Positions 9,000 to 18,301 of a DNA stretch of 64,000 nucleotides are shown here, piece after piece. The position numbers and the translations under genes were made by a program. The notes under the pieces are model-generated. The model was not told the DNA's origin, searched no databases, and saw nothing but the letters and a program-made list of their open reading frames with translations. The stretch is from assembly GCA_025927765.1 (NCBI GenBank), contig JAICKU010000005.1, positions 33,200-97,199 on the forward strand, in the 5' to 3' direction. The first letter of the stretch is position 1. Each line of letters begins with the position of its first letter. The stretch is from Burkholderiales bacterium. Its GTDB lineage: Bacteria; Pseudomonadota; Gammaproteobacteria; Burkholderiales; Casimicrobiaceae.

Positions 9000-10853
9000 C
9001 TACAGAATGATGCGCCGGAAATCCGCCAGCACGCTCGCGAAGTACACGACGAACCGCGCGGCCTGCGCGCCGTCGACCACGCGATGGTCGTAGGAGAGCG
9101 ACAGCGGCAGCATGAGGCGCGGCTTGAACTTCTCCCCGTTCCACACCGGCTTCATCTCGTGCTTCGATACGCCGAGAATCGCGACTTCGGGCGCGTTGAT
9201 GATCGGCGTGAACATCGTGCCGCCGATGCCGCCGAGCGACGAAATCGAGAAGCATCCGCCTTGCATGTCGGCGGGCGCGAGCTTGCCTTCGCGTGCCTTG
9301 GCCGAGAGCTCGGTCATCTCCTTCGCGATTGCCAGCACGCCCTTGGCGTCCGCGCCCTTGATCACCGGCACCACGAGCCCGTTCGGCGTATCGGCCGCGA
9401 ACCCGACGTTGTAGTACTGCTTGTAGACGAGGTTCTCACCGGTCGCATCGAGCGATGCGTTGAAGTCGGGAAACTTCTTCAGCGCGGCGACGGTGGCCTT
9501 GATCAGGAACGCGAGCATCGTGAGCTTGACGCCCGCCTTCTGGTTCTCCTTCTCCTCGTTCAGCGCGACGCGGAATGCCTCGAGGTCGGTGATGTCGGCC
9601 TCGTCGAACTGCGTGACGTGCGGGATCATCACCCAGTTGCGGGCGAGGTTCGCGCCCGAGATCTTCTTGATGCGCGACAACGGCTTCGTTTCGATCGCGC
9701 CGAACTTCGCGAAATCGACGCGCGGCCACGCCAGGAGATTCAATCCGGTGCCGGCCGCGGCGGCCGGCGCGGCGGCAGCCGGTGGCGACGCCATCGCCTG
9801 CTTCACGAAGGCCTGCACGTCGTCGTGGAGAATGCGTCCCTTCGGTCCGCTGCCGCGCACGCGCGACAGGTCGACGCCGAGCTCGCGCGCGAACCGGCGC
9901 ACCGACGGCGAGGCGTGCGCGACGCCGCGCGGCGCTTCGTGCCCGACGGCCGCCTCCGCAGGCTGCTGCACGTCGGGTCGCTCCACCGCTCGCGCCGGTC
10001 CCGCATGCGAAGGCTCGCTGCCGCTCGGTCCCGGCGCTGGCGCGGGCGGCGACGCCGGTGGCGGCGCGAGCGGCACGCTCGCGTCGCCTGTGCGTGCTTC
10101 CATGGGCGGAATCGCGCGGTCGGCGTTCGCCGGAAACGACGGCGGCGTGCTGCGGCTCGCGGGCTCGGCGCCCGTCATCGCCGTCTTCAGCGTGAGCAGC
10201 GGCGAGCCTTCGCTCACGCGCTCGCCCACGGACACGCGCACGCCTTCGACGACGCCCGCGACCGGCGCGGGCACGTCCATGGTCGCCTTGTCCGATTCGA
10301 GCGTCACCAACGCGTCGTCCACCTTGACGATGTCGCCCGGCTTCACGAACACCTCGATGACCGGCACGTCCGTGAAGTCCCCGATGTCCGGCACGCGCAC
10401 TTCGACAGTTGCCCCTGCCGGCGGCGTGGCGCTCGCGCCTTCGCCCGGCGCGTCGGCCAGGCCCTTCTCACCGCGCGGCGCGGGCGTGACGAGTTCGGGT
10501 GCCGGGGGCGGCGTCGCGGTGGCGGTGCGCGACGCGGCTTGCGCCGCGCGGCCCCCACCCGCGCCTTCGGCACGACCGCTCCCGCTCGCGGCGGGCCTGG
10601 GTGAGGGCGCCGCCGCAGACGTTTCGAGCGTCAGTACGGGCGCGCCTTCGCTCACCTTGTCGCCGACCTTGACGGCGACGCGCACCACCTTGCCTGCCGC
10701 GGGCGCCGGCACGTCCATCGTCGCCTTGTCGGACTCGAGCGTGACGAGCGAATCGTCGACGTTCACGCTGTCGCCGGGCTTCACGAACACTTCGATCACC
10801 GGCACGTCCTGGAAATCGCCGATGTCGGGCACCTTGACGTCGATCGTGCTCAT
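9000..10853 (-). CDS. aceF: Pyruvate dehydrogenase E2, dihydrolipoamide acetyltransferase
   Basis: The E2 core subunit transfers acetyl groups from lipoate to CoA. The 617 residues hold two lipoyl domains with lipoylated lysines in DKATMDVPAP at about K43 and K189, each followed by Ala/Pro-rich linkers. A peripheral subunit-binding domain (SPSVRRFARELGVDLSRV, about 313-352) and the acetyltransferase domain with active-site DHRVVDG near residue 590 follow. The start at 10853 is chosen because the lipoyl domain begins immediately (MSTIDVKVPDIGDF). The gene lies 126 bases downstream of aceE on the same strand. The E3 gene (lpd), which often follows, is absent here; the next gene is rpiA. Confidence 0.95.
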   Translation of the reverse strand: MSTIDVKVPDIGDFQDVPVIEVFVKPGDSVNVDDSLVTLESDKATMDVPAPAAGKVVRVAVKVGDKVSEGAPVLTLETSAAAPSPRPAASGSGRAEGAGGGRAAQAASRTATATPPPAPELVTPAPRGEKGLADAPGEGASATPPAGATVEVRVPDIGDFTDVPVIEVFVKPGDIVKVDDALVTLESDKATMDVPAPVAGVVEGVRVSVGERVSEGSPLLTLKTAMTGAEPASRSTPPSFPANADRAIPPMEARTGDASVPLAPPPASPPAPAPGPSGSEPSHAGPARAVERPDVQQPAEAAVGHEAPRGVAHASPSVRRFARELGVDLSRVRGSGPKGRILHDDVQAFVKQAMASPPAAAAPAAAAGTGLNLLAWPRVDFAKFGAIETKPLSRIKKISGANLARNWVMIPHVTQFDEADITDLEAFRVALNEEKENQKAGVKLTMLAFLIKATVAALKKFPDFNASLDATGENLVYKQYYNVGFAADTPNGLVVPVIKGADAKGVLAIAKEMTELSAKAREGKLAPADMQGGCFSISSLGGIGGTMFTPIINAPEVAILGVSKHEMKPVWNGEKFKPRLMLPLSLSYDHRVVDGAQAARFVVYFASVLADFRRIIL

Positions 10854-10947
10854 CTCTCTCGCTGTTGTTGTGGATGGAACGTCGAACGCGCCGCCTGGCG
10901 GCGCCACCGCAGTGTCAGCAGTGTCAGCGTGGCTTGCTTCTACCGAC

Positions 10948-10967
10948 TCCTGTTGCCTGTCACCTGA
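10948..10967. repeat. Short repeat downstream of aceE (inverted partner at 13655)
   Basis: Twenty bases between aceE and aceF whose reverse complement, GTCAGGTGACAGGCAACAGG, is about 85-90% identical to 13655-13674 on the other side of aceE. The element therefore brackets aceE in inverted orientation. Its role is unknown. Confidence 0.45.
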
Positions 10968-10979
10968 CTTCCTGACGAT

Positions 10980-13637
10980 CTACACGGTCCACGGCGCGGG
11001 CTTCGACGGATCGATGCCGTACTTCTTCATCGCTTCAGCCACCTTCGCGGCCGGCACCGCGCCGTCGTCCGCGAGCGCCTTCAGCGCCGCGACCGCAACG
11101 TAGAAGCGATCGACCTCGAAGAAGTGACGCAGCTTTTCGCGCGTATCGGAGCGGCCGAAGCCGTCGGTGCCGAGCACGAGGAAACGTCGCCGCACGTACG
11201 GCCGGATCTGCTCCGGGTACGCCCGGACGTAGTCGGTGGCCGCGATCACCGGGCCCTTCGTGCCGCCGAGGCAGCGCTCGAGATGCGACAGCTCGGGCTT
11301 CTCGTTCGGGTGCAGCGTGTTGTTGCGCTCGACGGCGCGGCCGTCGCGCGCCAGCTCGGTAAACGACGGGCAGCTCCACAGGTCCGATTCGACGCCCCAG
11401 TCGCTCCGAAGCAGGTCGGCCGCGGCGATCACCTCGCGGAAGATGGTGCCCGAGCCCAGCAGCTGCACGCGCGGCGCCTTCGCTTTGGCGTCGCCGCCGC
11501 CGAAGCGGTACATGCCCTTGATGATCGAGGCTTCCGCGCCTTCCGGCATCGCCGGATGCTGGTAGTTCTCGTTCATCACCGTGATGTAGTAGTAGACGTC
11601 CTGCTGCTCGGCGTACATGCGCCGCAGCCCGTCCTGGACGATCACCGCCACTTCGTAGGAGAACGTGGGATCGTACGAAATGCAGTTCGGGATCGTCGAC
11701 GCGTACACCTGCGACTGCCCGTCCTCGTGCTGCAGGCCTTCGCCATTGAGCGTGGTACGCCCGGCGGTGCCGCCGAGCAGGAAGCCGCGGCAGCGCATGT
11801 CGCCGGCGGCCCACGCGAAATCGCCGAAGCGCTGGAACCCGAACATCGAGTAGAAGATGAAGAACGGGATCATCGGCACGTCGTGCGTCGAATAGCTCGA
11901 CGCCGCCGCCATCCAGTCGCACATCGCGCCCGCTTCGTTGATGCCCTCCTGCAGGATCTGTCCGCGCTTGTCCTCCTTGTAGAACATGAGCTGATCGCGA
12001 TCCTCGGGCGTGTAGAGCTGCCCGAGCTGGTTCCAGATCGCGAGCTGGCGGAACATGCCCTCCATGCCGAACGTGCGCGATTCGTCAGGCACGATCGGCA
12101 CGACGTGCTGCCCGAGGTTCTTGTCGCGGATCAGCATCTGCAGGATCTGCACGAACGCCATCGTCGACGAGATCTCGCGCTCGCCGGTGCTGCCGAGGAA
12201 GCGCTGGAACGTGGCGAGCGGCGGCACGACGAGCGGCTTCGATTTCGTGCGCCGCGCGGGCAGGTACCCACCGAGCTCCATGCGCCGCGCGCGCATGTAC
12301 TCGAGCTCCTTCGAGCCTTCCTCGAACTTGACGTACGGCACTTCGTCGATCTTGTCGTCGGGCACCGGGATCTGGAAGCGGTCGCGGAAGACACGCACCG
12401 CATCGCCATGCATCTTCTTCTGCTGGTGCGTGACGTTCTGGGCTTCGCCGGCGCCGATGCCCATGCCGTAGCCCTTGATCGTCTTGGCGAGGATCACCGT
12501 GGGCTGGCCCTTGTGATGGACGGCCGCGTGGTACGCCGCGAACACCTTGTGCGGATCGTGGCCGCCGCGGTTCAGGTTCCACACGTCCTCGTCGGAATAA
12601 TCGGCGACCATCTCCTTCAGTTCCGGCGTGTTGAAGAAGTACTCGCGCACGTACGCGCCGTCCTTCGCCTTGAACGTCTGGTACTCGCCGTCGAGCGCTT
12701 CCATCATCCGGCGCATCAGGATGCCCTTCTTGTCGCGCGCGAGCAGCGCATCCCAGCGCGAGCCCCAGATCACCTTGATCACGTTCCAGCCGGCGCCGCG
12801 GAAATCGCTTTCGAGCTCCTGGATGATCTTGCCGTTGCCGCGCACCGGACCGTCGAGGCGCTGCAGGTTGCAGTTGATGACGAAGATCAGGTTGTCGAGG
12901 TTCTCGCGCGACGCCATGCCGATCGCGCCCATCGACTCGGGCTCGTCCATCTCGCCGTCGCCGCAGAACACCCAGACCTTCCGGCCTTCGGTATTCGCCA
13001 TGCCGCGGTCGTTCATGTACTTCATGAACCGCGCCTGGTAGATGGCCATCAGCGGGCCGAGCCCCATCGACACCGTCGGGAACTGCCAGAACGTGGGCAT
13101 CAGCCACGGGTGCGGATACGACGCGATCCCGTGTCCGTCGACTTCCTGCCGGAAATTGTCGAGCTGGTCTTCGGTGAGCCGGCCGAGCAGGAACGCGCGC
13201 GAATAGATGCCCGGGGCGCTATGCCCCTGGATGAACACGAGGTCGCCCGCGTGCTTGTCGGACATCCCGTGCCAGAAATGATTGAAGCCCACGTCGTAGA
13301 GCGTGGCCGCCGACGCGTAGCTCGCGATGTGACCGCCGACGTTCGTGTGCTTGTTCGCGCGCACCACCATCGCCATCGCGTTCCACCGCGTGAACGAGCG
13401 GATGCGATGCTCGAGCGCCTGGTCGCCGGGGATGCGCACCTGCCGGTCGAGCGGGATCGTGTTGACGTACGCGGTGTTCGCGGAGAACGGCAGGAACGCG
13501 CCGGAGCGACGCGCCTTCTCGATCAGCTGCTCGATCAGGAAATGCGCGCGGTCGGGGCCCTGCGTGTCGAGCACGCCGTCGAGCGCGTCGAGCCATTCGC
13601 GGGTTTCCTGGGGGTCGATGTCGGGGATGCGGTCCAT
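10980..13637 (-). CDS. aceE: Pyruvate dehydrogenase E1, homodimeric type
   Basis: AceE decarboxylates pyruvate with thiamine diphosphate and reductively acetylates the E2 lipoyl domain. The 885 residues match the homodimeric (AceE) E1 type of about 885-900 rather than the alpha/beta type. Visible landmarks are the N-terminal IPDIDPQETREWLDALD, the ThDP site VFCGDGEMDEPESMGA running to LIFVINCNLQRLDGPVRG, and the C-terminal VLGTDGFGRSDTREKLR with the family's typical ending. The ATG at 13637 gives the conserved N-terminus. It is transcribed with aceF. A pdhR regulator is not adjacent. Confidence 0.96.
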   Translation of the reverse strand: MDRIPDIDPQETREWLDALDGVLDTQGPDRAHFLIEQLIEKARRSGAFLPFSANTAYVNTIPLDRQVRIPGDQALEHRIRSFTRWNAMAMVVRANKHTNVGGHIASYASAATLYDVGFNHFWHGMSDKHAGDLVFIQGHSAPGIYSRAFLLGRLTEDQLDNFRQEVDGHGIASYPHPWLMPTFWQFPTVSMGLGPLMAIYQARFMKYMNDRGMANTEGRKVWVFCGDGEMDEPESMGAIGMASRENLDNLIFVINCNLQRLDGPVRGNGKIIQELESDFRGAGWNVIKVIWGSRWDALLARDKKGILMRRMMEALDGEYQTFKAKDGAYVREYFFNTPELKEMVADYSDEDVWNLNRGGHDPHKVFAAYHAAVHHKGQPTVILAKTIKGYGMGIGAGEAQNVTHQQKKMHGDAVRVFRDRFQIPVPDDKIDEVPYVKFEEGSKELEYMRARRMELGGYLPARRTKSKPLVVPPLATFQRFLGSTGEREISSTMAFVQILQMLIRDKNLGQHVVPIVPDESRTFGMEGMFRQLAIWNQLGQLYTPEDRDQLMFYKEDKRGQILQEGINEAGAMCDWMAAASSYSTHDVPMIPFFIFYSMFGFQRFGDFAWAAGDMRCRGFLLGGTAGRTTLNGEGLQHEDGQSQVYASTIPNCISYDPTFSYEVAVIVQDGLRRMYAEQQDVYYYITVMNENYQHPAMPEGAEASIIKGMYRFGGGDAKAKAPRVQLLGSGTIFREVIAAADLLRSDWGVESDLWSCPSFTELARDGRAVERNNTLHPNEKPELSHLERCLGGTKGPVIAATDYVRAYPEQIRPYVRRRFLVLGTDGFGRSDTREKLRHFFEVDRFYVAVAALKALADDGAVPAAKVAEAMKKYGIDPSKPAPWTV

Positions 13638-13654
13638 GTCGTCGGGGATCAGAG

Positions 13655-13674
13655 GTCAGGTAACAGGGAACAGA
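13655..13674. repeat. Short repeat upstream of aceE (inverted partner at 10948)
   Basis: The sequence gtcaggtaacagggaacaga lies just upstream of the aceE start and resembles the reverse complement of 10948-10967. It occupies the likely 5' leader of aceE, about 18 bases above the start codon. Confidence 0.45.
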
Positions 13675-13785
13675 CACACCGCGCCCTCGTGAGGCGGCGG
13701 TGGCCGCAGGCATGCGCGTGCGTGGCGCCGCCGGTGAGACACCGGGCAGGCGGCACCGTTGCGCAGATCACGCAGCCCATTGTAA

Positions 13786-15036
13786 TCATCCCGCGTCTCT
13801 GGCCCGCGACGCCCGCGCCCTGGCCCCTCTATCCTGGCCCCTGGCCCCTGCAAGCAACCCCAGCGCCGCAACGACGCTCGCAGCACCGAACACCGCGAAC
13901 CCGACGCGATAACTGCCGGTGACCGACGACAGCAGCGCGAACACCGGCGGCCCGACGACGACGCCGGCGAACGTGACGAAGCCGGTCGCGCCGGTGACCT
14001 TGCCGGCGCTTCCCGGCGGCGCATGGCGCGCCACTTCCGACAGTTGCACGCCGTTCCAGCCGATCGCCGTCGCTCCGAAGACGGCCGCGAGCGCGATCAC
14101 GGCGGCGCCGGGCCAGCGCGCGGTCGCGAGCGCCGTCGCGAGGCCGCACACGCCGGCGAGCATGCCCACCAGCGCCAGCACGTGCCGCGGCGCAAGCCAG
14201 CGATCGGCGACGTATCCCCAGCCGATGCGGCCGGCGACGCCGCCGAGCGTCGCGGCGGTGAGCGCGAGCCCCGCCGCGACGAGCGTGTACGCGAGGCCTT
14301 CGGTCAGGTGCACGACGAGAAAGCTCGTCAGGCACACCTGCGTCGCCGAATATGCGAGCGACACGAGCGCGAGGTCGCGGAGCGCCCGCGACGTGCGCAG
14401 GATGGCGAGCGGCGCGAACAAGTCGCGCAACGCGACGCGACCACGCGGGCGGCGGTCGGCGTCGAGCCCGCTTCGCACCGGCTGCGACGCCGCAACGACG
14501 ACGATGCCGACGAGCGCCACCAGCGCGAACGCCACGCGCCAGCCCGACGCGAGCGCGAGCGCCGGCAACAGCGCGCCGGAGAGTGCGGCGCCGGCCGGCA
14601 CGCCGGTTTGCTTGATCGAGAACGTGAGCGCCATCCGCGACGGCGGTGCCGTCCGCTGCAGCAGTTGCGACGATGCCGGCGTGATCGGCCCGTAGCCGAT
14701 GCCGATCACGACCGCGGCCAGCGCGAGCAGGGACATTGCCGACGCCGGCGCGAGCGCCATCGCCGCCACGCCGAGCGCGCAGAATACGACGCACACCTGC
14801 GACACGCGGATCGAGCCGTAGCGCTCGATGAAGCTGCCGCAGGCAAGGCTCGCCGCCATCGCGCCTGCGTAGACGATGCCCACGAAGAGGCCCACGTAGC
14901 TCGCCTGCACGCCGAAATCGCGCGCGAGCTCCGGGGCGAGCACCGCCGTCGCGGTGGCCGCGAACGACGTGTAGACCTGGATCGCGAGCGTGGCGGCGAG
15001 CGCGACGCTCGCCGTGCGCGCTGCCGCGTCGTTCAT
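13786..15036 (-). CDS. MFS transporter
   Basis: A 416-residue protein with about 12 hydrophobic segments (for example ASYVGLFVGIVYAGAMAASL in the N-half) that fits the major facilitator superfamily; the length and the central hydrophilic loop near PVRSGLDADRRPRGRV are typical. The substrate is unknown. Its ATG overlaps the stop of the upstream 5-formyl-THF cyclo-ligase gene (ATGA), so the pair is co-translated. The last 20 residues (QDRGARARASRARDAG) are hydrophilic and encoded partly by several close copies of ctggcccct at 13820-13852; this tail looks like repeat-derived extension rather than conserved protein. Confidence 0.85.
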   Translation of the reverse strand: MNDAAARTASVALAATLAIQVYTSFAATATAVLAPELARDFGVQASYVGLFVGIVYAGAMAASLACGSFIERYGSIRVSQVCVVFCALGVAAMALAPASAMSLLALAAVVIGIGYGPITPASSQLLQRTAPPSRMALTFSIKQTGVPAGAALSGALLPALALASGWRVAFALVALVGIVVVAASQPVRSGLDADRRPRGRVALRDLFAPLAILRTSRALRDLALVSLAYSATQVCLTSFLVVHLTEGLAYTLVAAGLALTAATLGGVAGRIGWGYVADRWLAPRHVLALVGMLAGVCGLATALATARWPGAAVIALAAVFGATAIGWNGVQLSEVARHAPPGSAGKVTGATGFVTFAGVVVGPPVFALLSSVTGSYRVGFAVFGAASVVAALGLLAGARGQDRGARARASRARDAG

Positions 15037-15641
15037 GGGCGTACGCAGCGAATCGTGCGTCGCTCCGTGACGATCCAGTCGACGCCCGTGTCGTGCGGCG
15101 CCGTGGGCACGCTGTCGGCGACCTGCAGCTCGAACGCGCCGGCAATGCGCGTCGACGACGCCGGCAACAGCGGCAAGAGCCGGTCGTAATAGCCGCCGCC
15201 GTAGCCGAGCCTGCGGCCATGCACGTCGAACGCGATGCCGGGCACCAGCACGACGTCGAAGCGCTCGAGCGGCACCATCGCGCAGCGTGCGCGCGGCTCG
15301 GGAATGCCGCGGTAACCGGCCTCGACGTCGTCGTCGAGCGATTCGATGCAAAGCGGCTGCAGCATGCGCGCGTGCCGGTCGACGCGCGGTGCGGCGACGA
15401 GCTTGCCCGCAGCGAGCGCCGCGCGCACGACCAGCGTCGCATCCCATTCGCTGCGGTACGGAAGCGTCGCGAGGATCGCGTGCGCGTTCGCGAACGCGTC
15501 GAGCGCGCCGATGCGATCGGCGATCGCGCGCGAGGCTTCGGCGCGCGCCTCGACGCTCATGCAATCGCGTGCGGAGGCGACCGCCTGGCGCAGCACCAGC
15601 TTCTCCTCGCGCACGCCGGCATGGCGGGTCGTCTCGCTCAT
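15033..15641 (-). CDS. 5-formyltetrahydrofolate cyclo-ligase
   Basis: This enzyme converts 5-formyl-THF to 5,10-methenyl-THF with ATP, returning stored folate to one-carbon metabolism. The 202-residue sequence shows the family hallmarks LVPGIAFDVHGRRLGYGGGY followed by YDRLLP near the C-terminus, and the N-terminal phosphate-binding arginines REEKLVLRQ. The start at ATG 15641 (MSETTRHAG) is preferred over 15659, which would overlap the probable -10 element of the divergent pepP gene. In many proteobacteria the 6S RNA gene lies just upstream of this gene, but here only about 50 bases separate it from pepP, leaving no room. Confidence 0.92.
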   Translation of the reverse strand: MSETTRHAGVREEKLVLRQAVASARDCMSVEARAEASRAIADRIGALDAFANAHAILATLPYRSEWDATLVVRAALAAGKLVAAPRVDRHARMLQPLCIESLDDDVEAGYRGIPEPRARCAMVPLERFDVVLVPGIAFDVHGRRLGYGGGYYDRLLPLLPASSTRIAGAFELQVADSVPTAPHDTGVDWIVTERRTIRCVRP

Positions 15642-15646
15642 CGCCC

Positions 15647-15652
15647 TATAAT
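15647..15652 (+). promoter_or_regulatory. Probable -10 element for pepP
   Basis: An exact TATAAT lies 42 bases upstream of the pepP ATG, in the short divergent gap with the 5-formyl-THF cyclo-ligase gene. No good -35 hexamer is visible at 16-18 bases upstream, so the assignment rests on the -10 and the position. Confidence 0.45.
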
Positions 15653-15693
15653 GGCCCATCGTCCTCGCATTGTTCCGTTCCGCCTTGTCAACG

Positions 15694-17013
15694 ATGAATC
15701 ACGCCCATCAGGTTTACCGTTCCCGCCGCGAAGCCTTGCTGGCGTCGATGCGCGCACGAAGCGGCGGCGGTGTCGCGCTCGTGCCGACGGCGGCGGAGGT
15801 CGCGCGCAACCGCGATTCGACCTTTCCGTATCGCCACGACAGCTATTTCTATTATCTGACGGGTTTTCCGGAGCCCGAGGCAGTGATCGCGCTCGTCGCC
15901 GATCCCGAAGGCGATCGCCACGTGCTGTTCTGCCGCGAAAAGAACGAGGAACGCGAGATCTGGGACGGCTTTCGCTACGGCCCCGACGCGGCGCGCGAGA
16001 TCTTCGGCTTCGACGAGGCCTATCCGATTTCCGAACTCGGTGAAACGCTGCCGAAGATCGCGTCGGACCGTCCGGCGCTCTTCACGCCACTGGGCTTGTT
16101 CGAGCCCTGGGACCGGCGCGTGACCGATCTTCTGAACGAGGTGCGTGCCCGCGCCCGCACCGGGGTGTCGGCGCCCGAGGAGATCGTCGACGTGCGTGGC
16201 GTGCTCGACACGATGCGCCTCGTCAAGGACGAGCACGAGCTCGCGCTGATGCGCCGCGCGGGCGCGATCTCGGGTGCGGCGCATCTGCGCGCCATGCGCG
16301 CCACGCATCCCGGGATGTACGAATACCAGGTCGAGGCGGAACTCATGCACGAGTTCCTGCGCGAGGGCGCGCAGGCGGTTGCGTACAGCTCGATCGTCGC
16401 CTCGGGGCCGAACGCGTGCGTGCTGCACTACCGCGAGAACAACCGGCAAATGAACGACGGCGACCTGCTGCTGATCGACGCCGGCTGCGAATACCAGGGC
16501 TACGCCTCCGACATCACGCGCACGTACCCGGTGAACGGGCGCTTCACCGGAGCCCAGAAGGACGTCTACGAGATCGTGCTCGCGGCGCAGCTCGCGTGCA
16601 TCGACGTGGTGAAGCCGGGTGTGGCCTTCCACGACTATCACAAGGTCGCCGAGCGCGTGCTCGCGCAGGGTTTCATCGATCTCGGCCTCATCGCGGGACC
16701 GCTCGACGAGGCGCTCGAGAAGGGCACGTACAAGCAGTTCTACATGCATCGCGCCGGCCACTGGCTCGGCATGGACGTGCACGATGCGGGGCTCTATCAG
16801 GTGAAGGGCGAGTCGATGCGGCTCGTGCCCGGGATGGTGCTCACCGTCGAGCCCGGCGCGTACATCCGTGCGGCCGACAACGTGCCCGAGCGCTTCTGGA
16901 ACATCGGGGTGCGCATCGAGGACGACGTCGTCGTGACGCAGGACGGCTGCGAGAACCTGACGCCGATCGCCCCGAAGACCGTCGCCGACATCGAAGCCGT
17001 CGTCGGCCGGTGA
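15694..17013 (+). CDS. pepP: Xaa-Pro aminopeptidase (M24B)
   Basis: PepP removes N-terminal residues that precede proline, using a dinuclear Mn site. The 439 residues have the N-terminal creatinase-like domain (FPYRHDSYFYYLTGFPEPEA, about residues 45-65) and the C-terminal pita-bread domain. The metal ligands are visible in LLIDAGCEYQGYASDITRT (two Asp), HRAGHWLGMDVHD (His), LTVEPGAYI (Glu) and GVRIEDDVVV (Glu). The start chosen is ATG 15694 (MNHAHQVYRSRR); an alternative TTG at 15670 would add eight residues. The stop overlaps the next gene's GTG start, so pepP and the ubiH-like gene form an operon, as is common in proteobacteria. Confidence 0.94.
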   Translation: MNHAHQVYRSRREALLASMRARSGGGVALVPTAAEVARNRDSTFPYRHDSYFYYLTGFPEPEAVIALVADPEGDRHVLFCREKNEEREIWDGFRYGPDAAREIFGFDEAYPISELGETLPKIASDRPALFTPLGLFEPWDRRVTDLLNEVRARARTGVSAPEEIVDVRGVLDTMRLVKDEHELALMRRAGAISGAAHLRAMRATHPGMYEYQVEAELMHEFLREGAQAVAYSSIVASGPNACVLHYRENNRQMNDGDLLLIDAGCEYQGYASDITRTYPVNGRFTGAQKDVYEIVLAAQLACIDVVKPGVAFHDYHKVAERVLAQGFIDLGLIAGPLDEALEKGTYKQFYMHRAGHWLGMDVHDAGLYQVKGESMRLVPGMVLTVEPGAYIRAADNVPERFWNIGVRIEDDVVVTQDGCENLTPIAPKTVADIEAVVGR

Positions 17014-18158
17014 CTCGTGACGTCGCCATCGCCGGTGCCGGGCCGGTCGGGGCGACGCTCGCGCTGTTCGTCGCCGACGCCGATCTCGACCTCGCGATCG
17101 TCGACGCGCGTCACGAAGGCGACGCCGGACGCGACCGCGCGCTCGCGCTGTCGCACGGCGCGCGGCTGATCTTCGAGCGCCTGCGCCTCTGGACCGCGCT
17201 GTGTGCGCAGGCGGGCGCGGTCACGCCGATCGCGCAAATCGACATCTCGCAGGCGCGCGGCTTCGGCGGCGTGCGCCTCGACGCGGCGGAACAGGCCGTG
17301 CCCGCGCTGGGTTACGTCGTGTCGTATCGCGCGCTGCAGCGCGTGCTCGACGAGGCGCTCGCGCGCGCCGGCGTCGTCGTGGCTTTCGGCACGCGCGTGC
17401 GCGGTGTGGCCGCATCGACGGACGCGGCGACGTTCGAGCTCGAGAACGCGCCGCCGCTCCGCGCCCGGCTCGGCGTCGTCGCCGACGGTGCCGGCACGCC
17501 CATCGCAAGCATCGCGCGGCAGCGCCACGATTACCGCCAGTGCGCGGTGGTCGGTGAAGTGTGGCTCGACCATCCTCACGGCGGCGTCGCGTACGAGCGC
17601 TTCACGGCCGACGGCCCTGTCGCGCTGCTGCCCGAGCGCGACCACTACGCGCTCGTGTGGACGTGTGCGCCCGACGAAGCATCGCGCCTGTTGCAACTGC
17701 CCGACGACGCGTTCCTCGGCGAGCTCTCCGCGCACTTCGGTGCACGCGTGCGGCGCTTCGTGCGCGTGGCGGAGCGGCGCGCGTTCCCGCTCGCGCTCGA
17801 CGTCGCGCGCAATCCGACGCAACCGCACCTCGCCGTGGTCGGCAATGCCGCGCAGGCGCTGCATCCGATCGCCGGGCAGGGCTTCAACCTCGGGCTGCGC
17901 GATGCCTACGACCTCGCGCGCACGATCCTCGACACGCCCCGCGCGCAACTCGGCGAGCCCGCAATGCTCGCGCGCTATCGGCAGCGCCGCACGCTCGATC
18001 GGCGCGCCGGCATCGCCTTCACGCACGGACTCGTGCAACTGTTCGGCAACGATCTGCCGTGGCTGCGCGTGCCGCGCGGCCTCGGCATGGTCGCGCTCGA
18101 CACGCTGCCCTTCGCCAAGCGCGCGTTCAGCCGCGCAATGCTCTACGGCCTGCGCTGA
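17010..18158 (+). CDS. ubiH: UbiH/UbiF/VisC-type FAD-dependent hydroxylase of ubiquinone synthesis
   Basis: A 382-residue class A flavoprotein monooxygenase, most likely acting on a ring position of the octaprenyl-phenol precursor of ubiquinone at the inner membrane. The FAD-binding GxGxxG is IAGAGPVGATLAL at the very N-terminus; the second FAD motif is in LHPIAGQGFNLGLRDAYDLA near residue 290. It starts with GTG at 17010, overlapping the pepP stop (GTGA), and the Rossmann motif begins six residues later, supporting this start. The pepP-ubiH arrangement matches the family context; UbiH versus another member (UbiF, UbiI) cannot be settled without alignment. Confidence 0.85.
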   Translation: MTRDVAIAGAGPVGATLALFVADADLDLAIVDARHEGDAGRDRALALSHGARLIFERLRLWTALCAQAGAVTPIAQIDISQARGFGGVRLDAAEQAVPALGYVVSYRALQRVLDEALARAGVVVAFGTRVRGVAASTDAATFELENAPPLRARLGVVADGAGTPIASIARQRHDYRQCAVVGEVWLDHPHGGVAYERFTADGPVALLPERDHYALVWTCAPDEASRLLQLPDDAFLGELSAHFGARVRRFVRVAERRAFPLALDVARNPTQPHLAVVGNAAQALHPIAGQGFNLGLRDAYDLARTILDTPRAQLGEPAMLARYRQRRTLDRRAGIAFTHGLVQLFGNDLPWLRVPRGLGMVALDTLPFAKRAFSRAMLYGLR

Positions 18159-18301
18159 CGTAAGCGGCGTCTTCCGGAATCGACCTACACGGCTACACGC
18201 AGGCGGCCGGCTGCGGTTCGATGCTCCGCTTCGCACAATGGAACGACTGGCTCGCGCTTGTGCGGGCCTCCGTTCCACAAGGATCGAAAGGAGAGCATCG
18301 C

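Noticed and set aside
11124..13922. A 932-codon open frame on the plus strand opposite aceE
   Set aside because: The antisense strand encodes full-length AceE; the long opposing frame arises from codon bias.
15642..15693. A 6S RNA gene next to 5-formyl-THF cyclo-ligase
   Set aside because: Only about 50 bases separate the two divergent genes, too few for a 6S RNA of about 180 bases.
18221..18301. An upstream extension of the EF-hand gene starting at 18221
   Set aside because: It lacks a signal peptide and ribosome site, whereas ATG 18302 has both.
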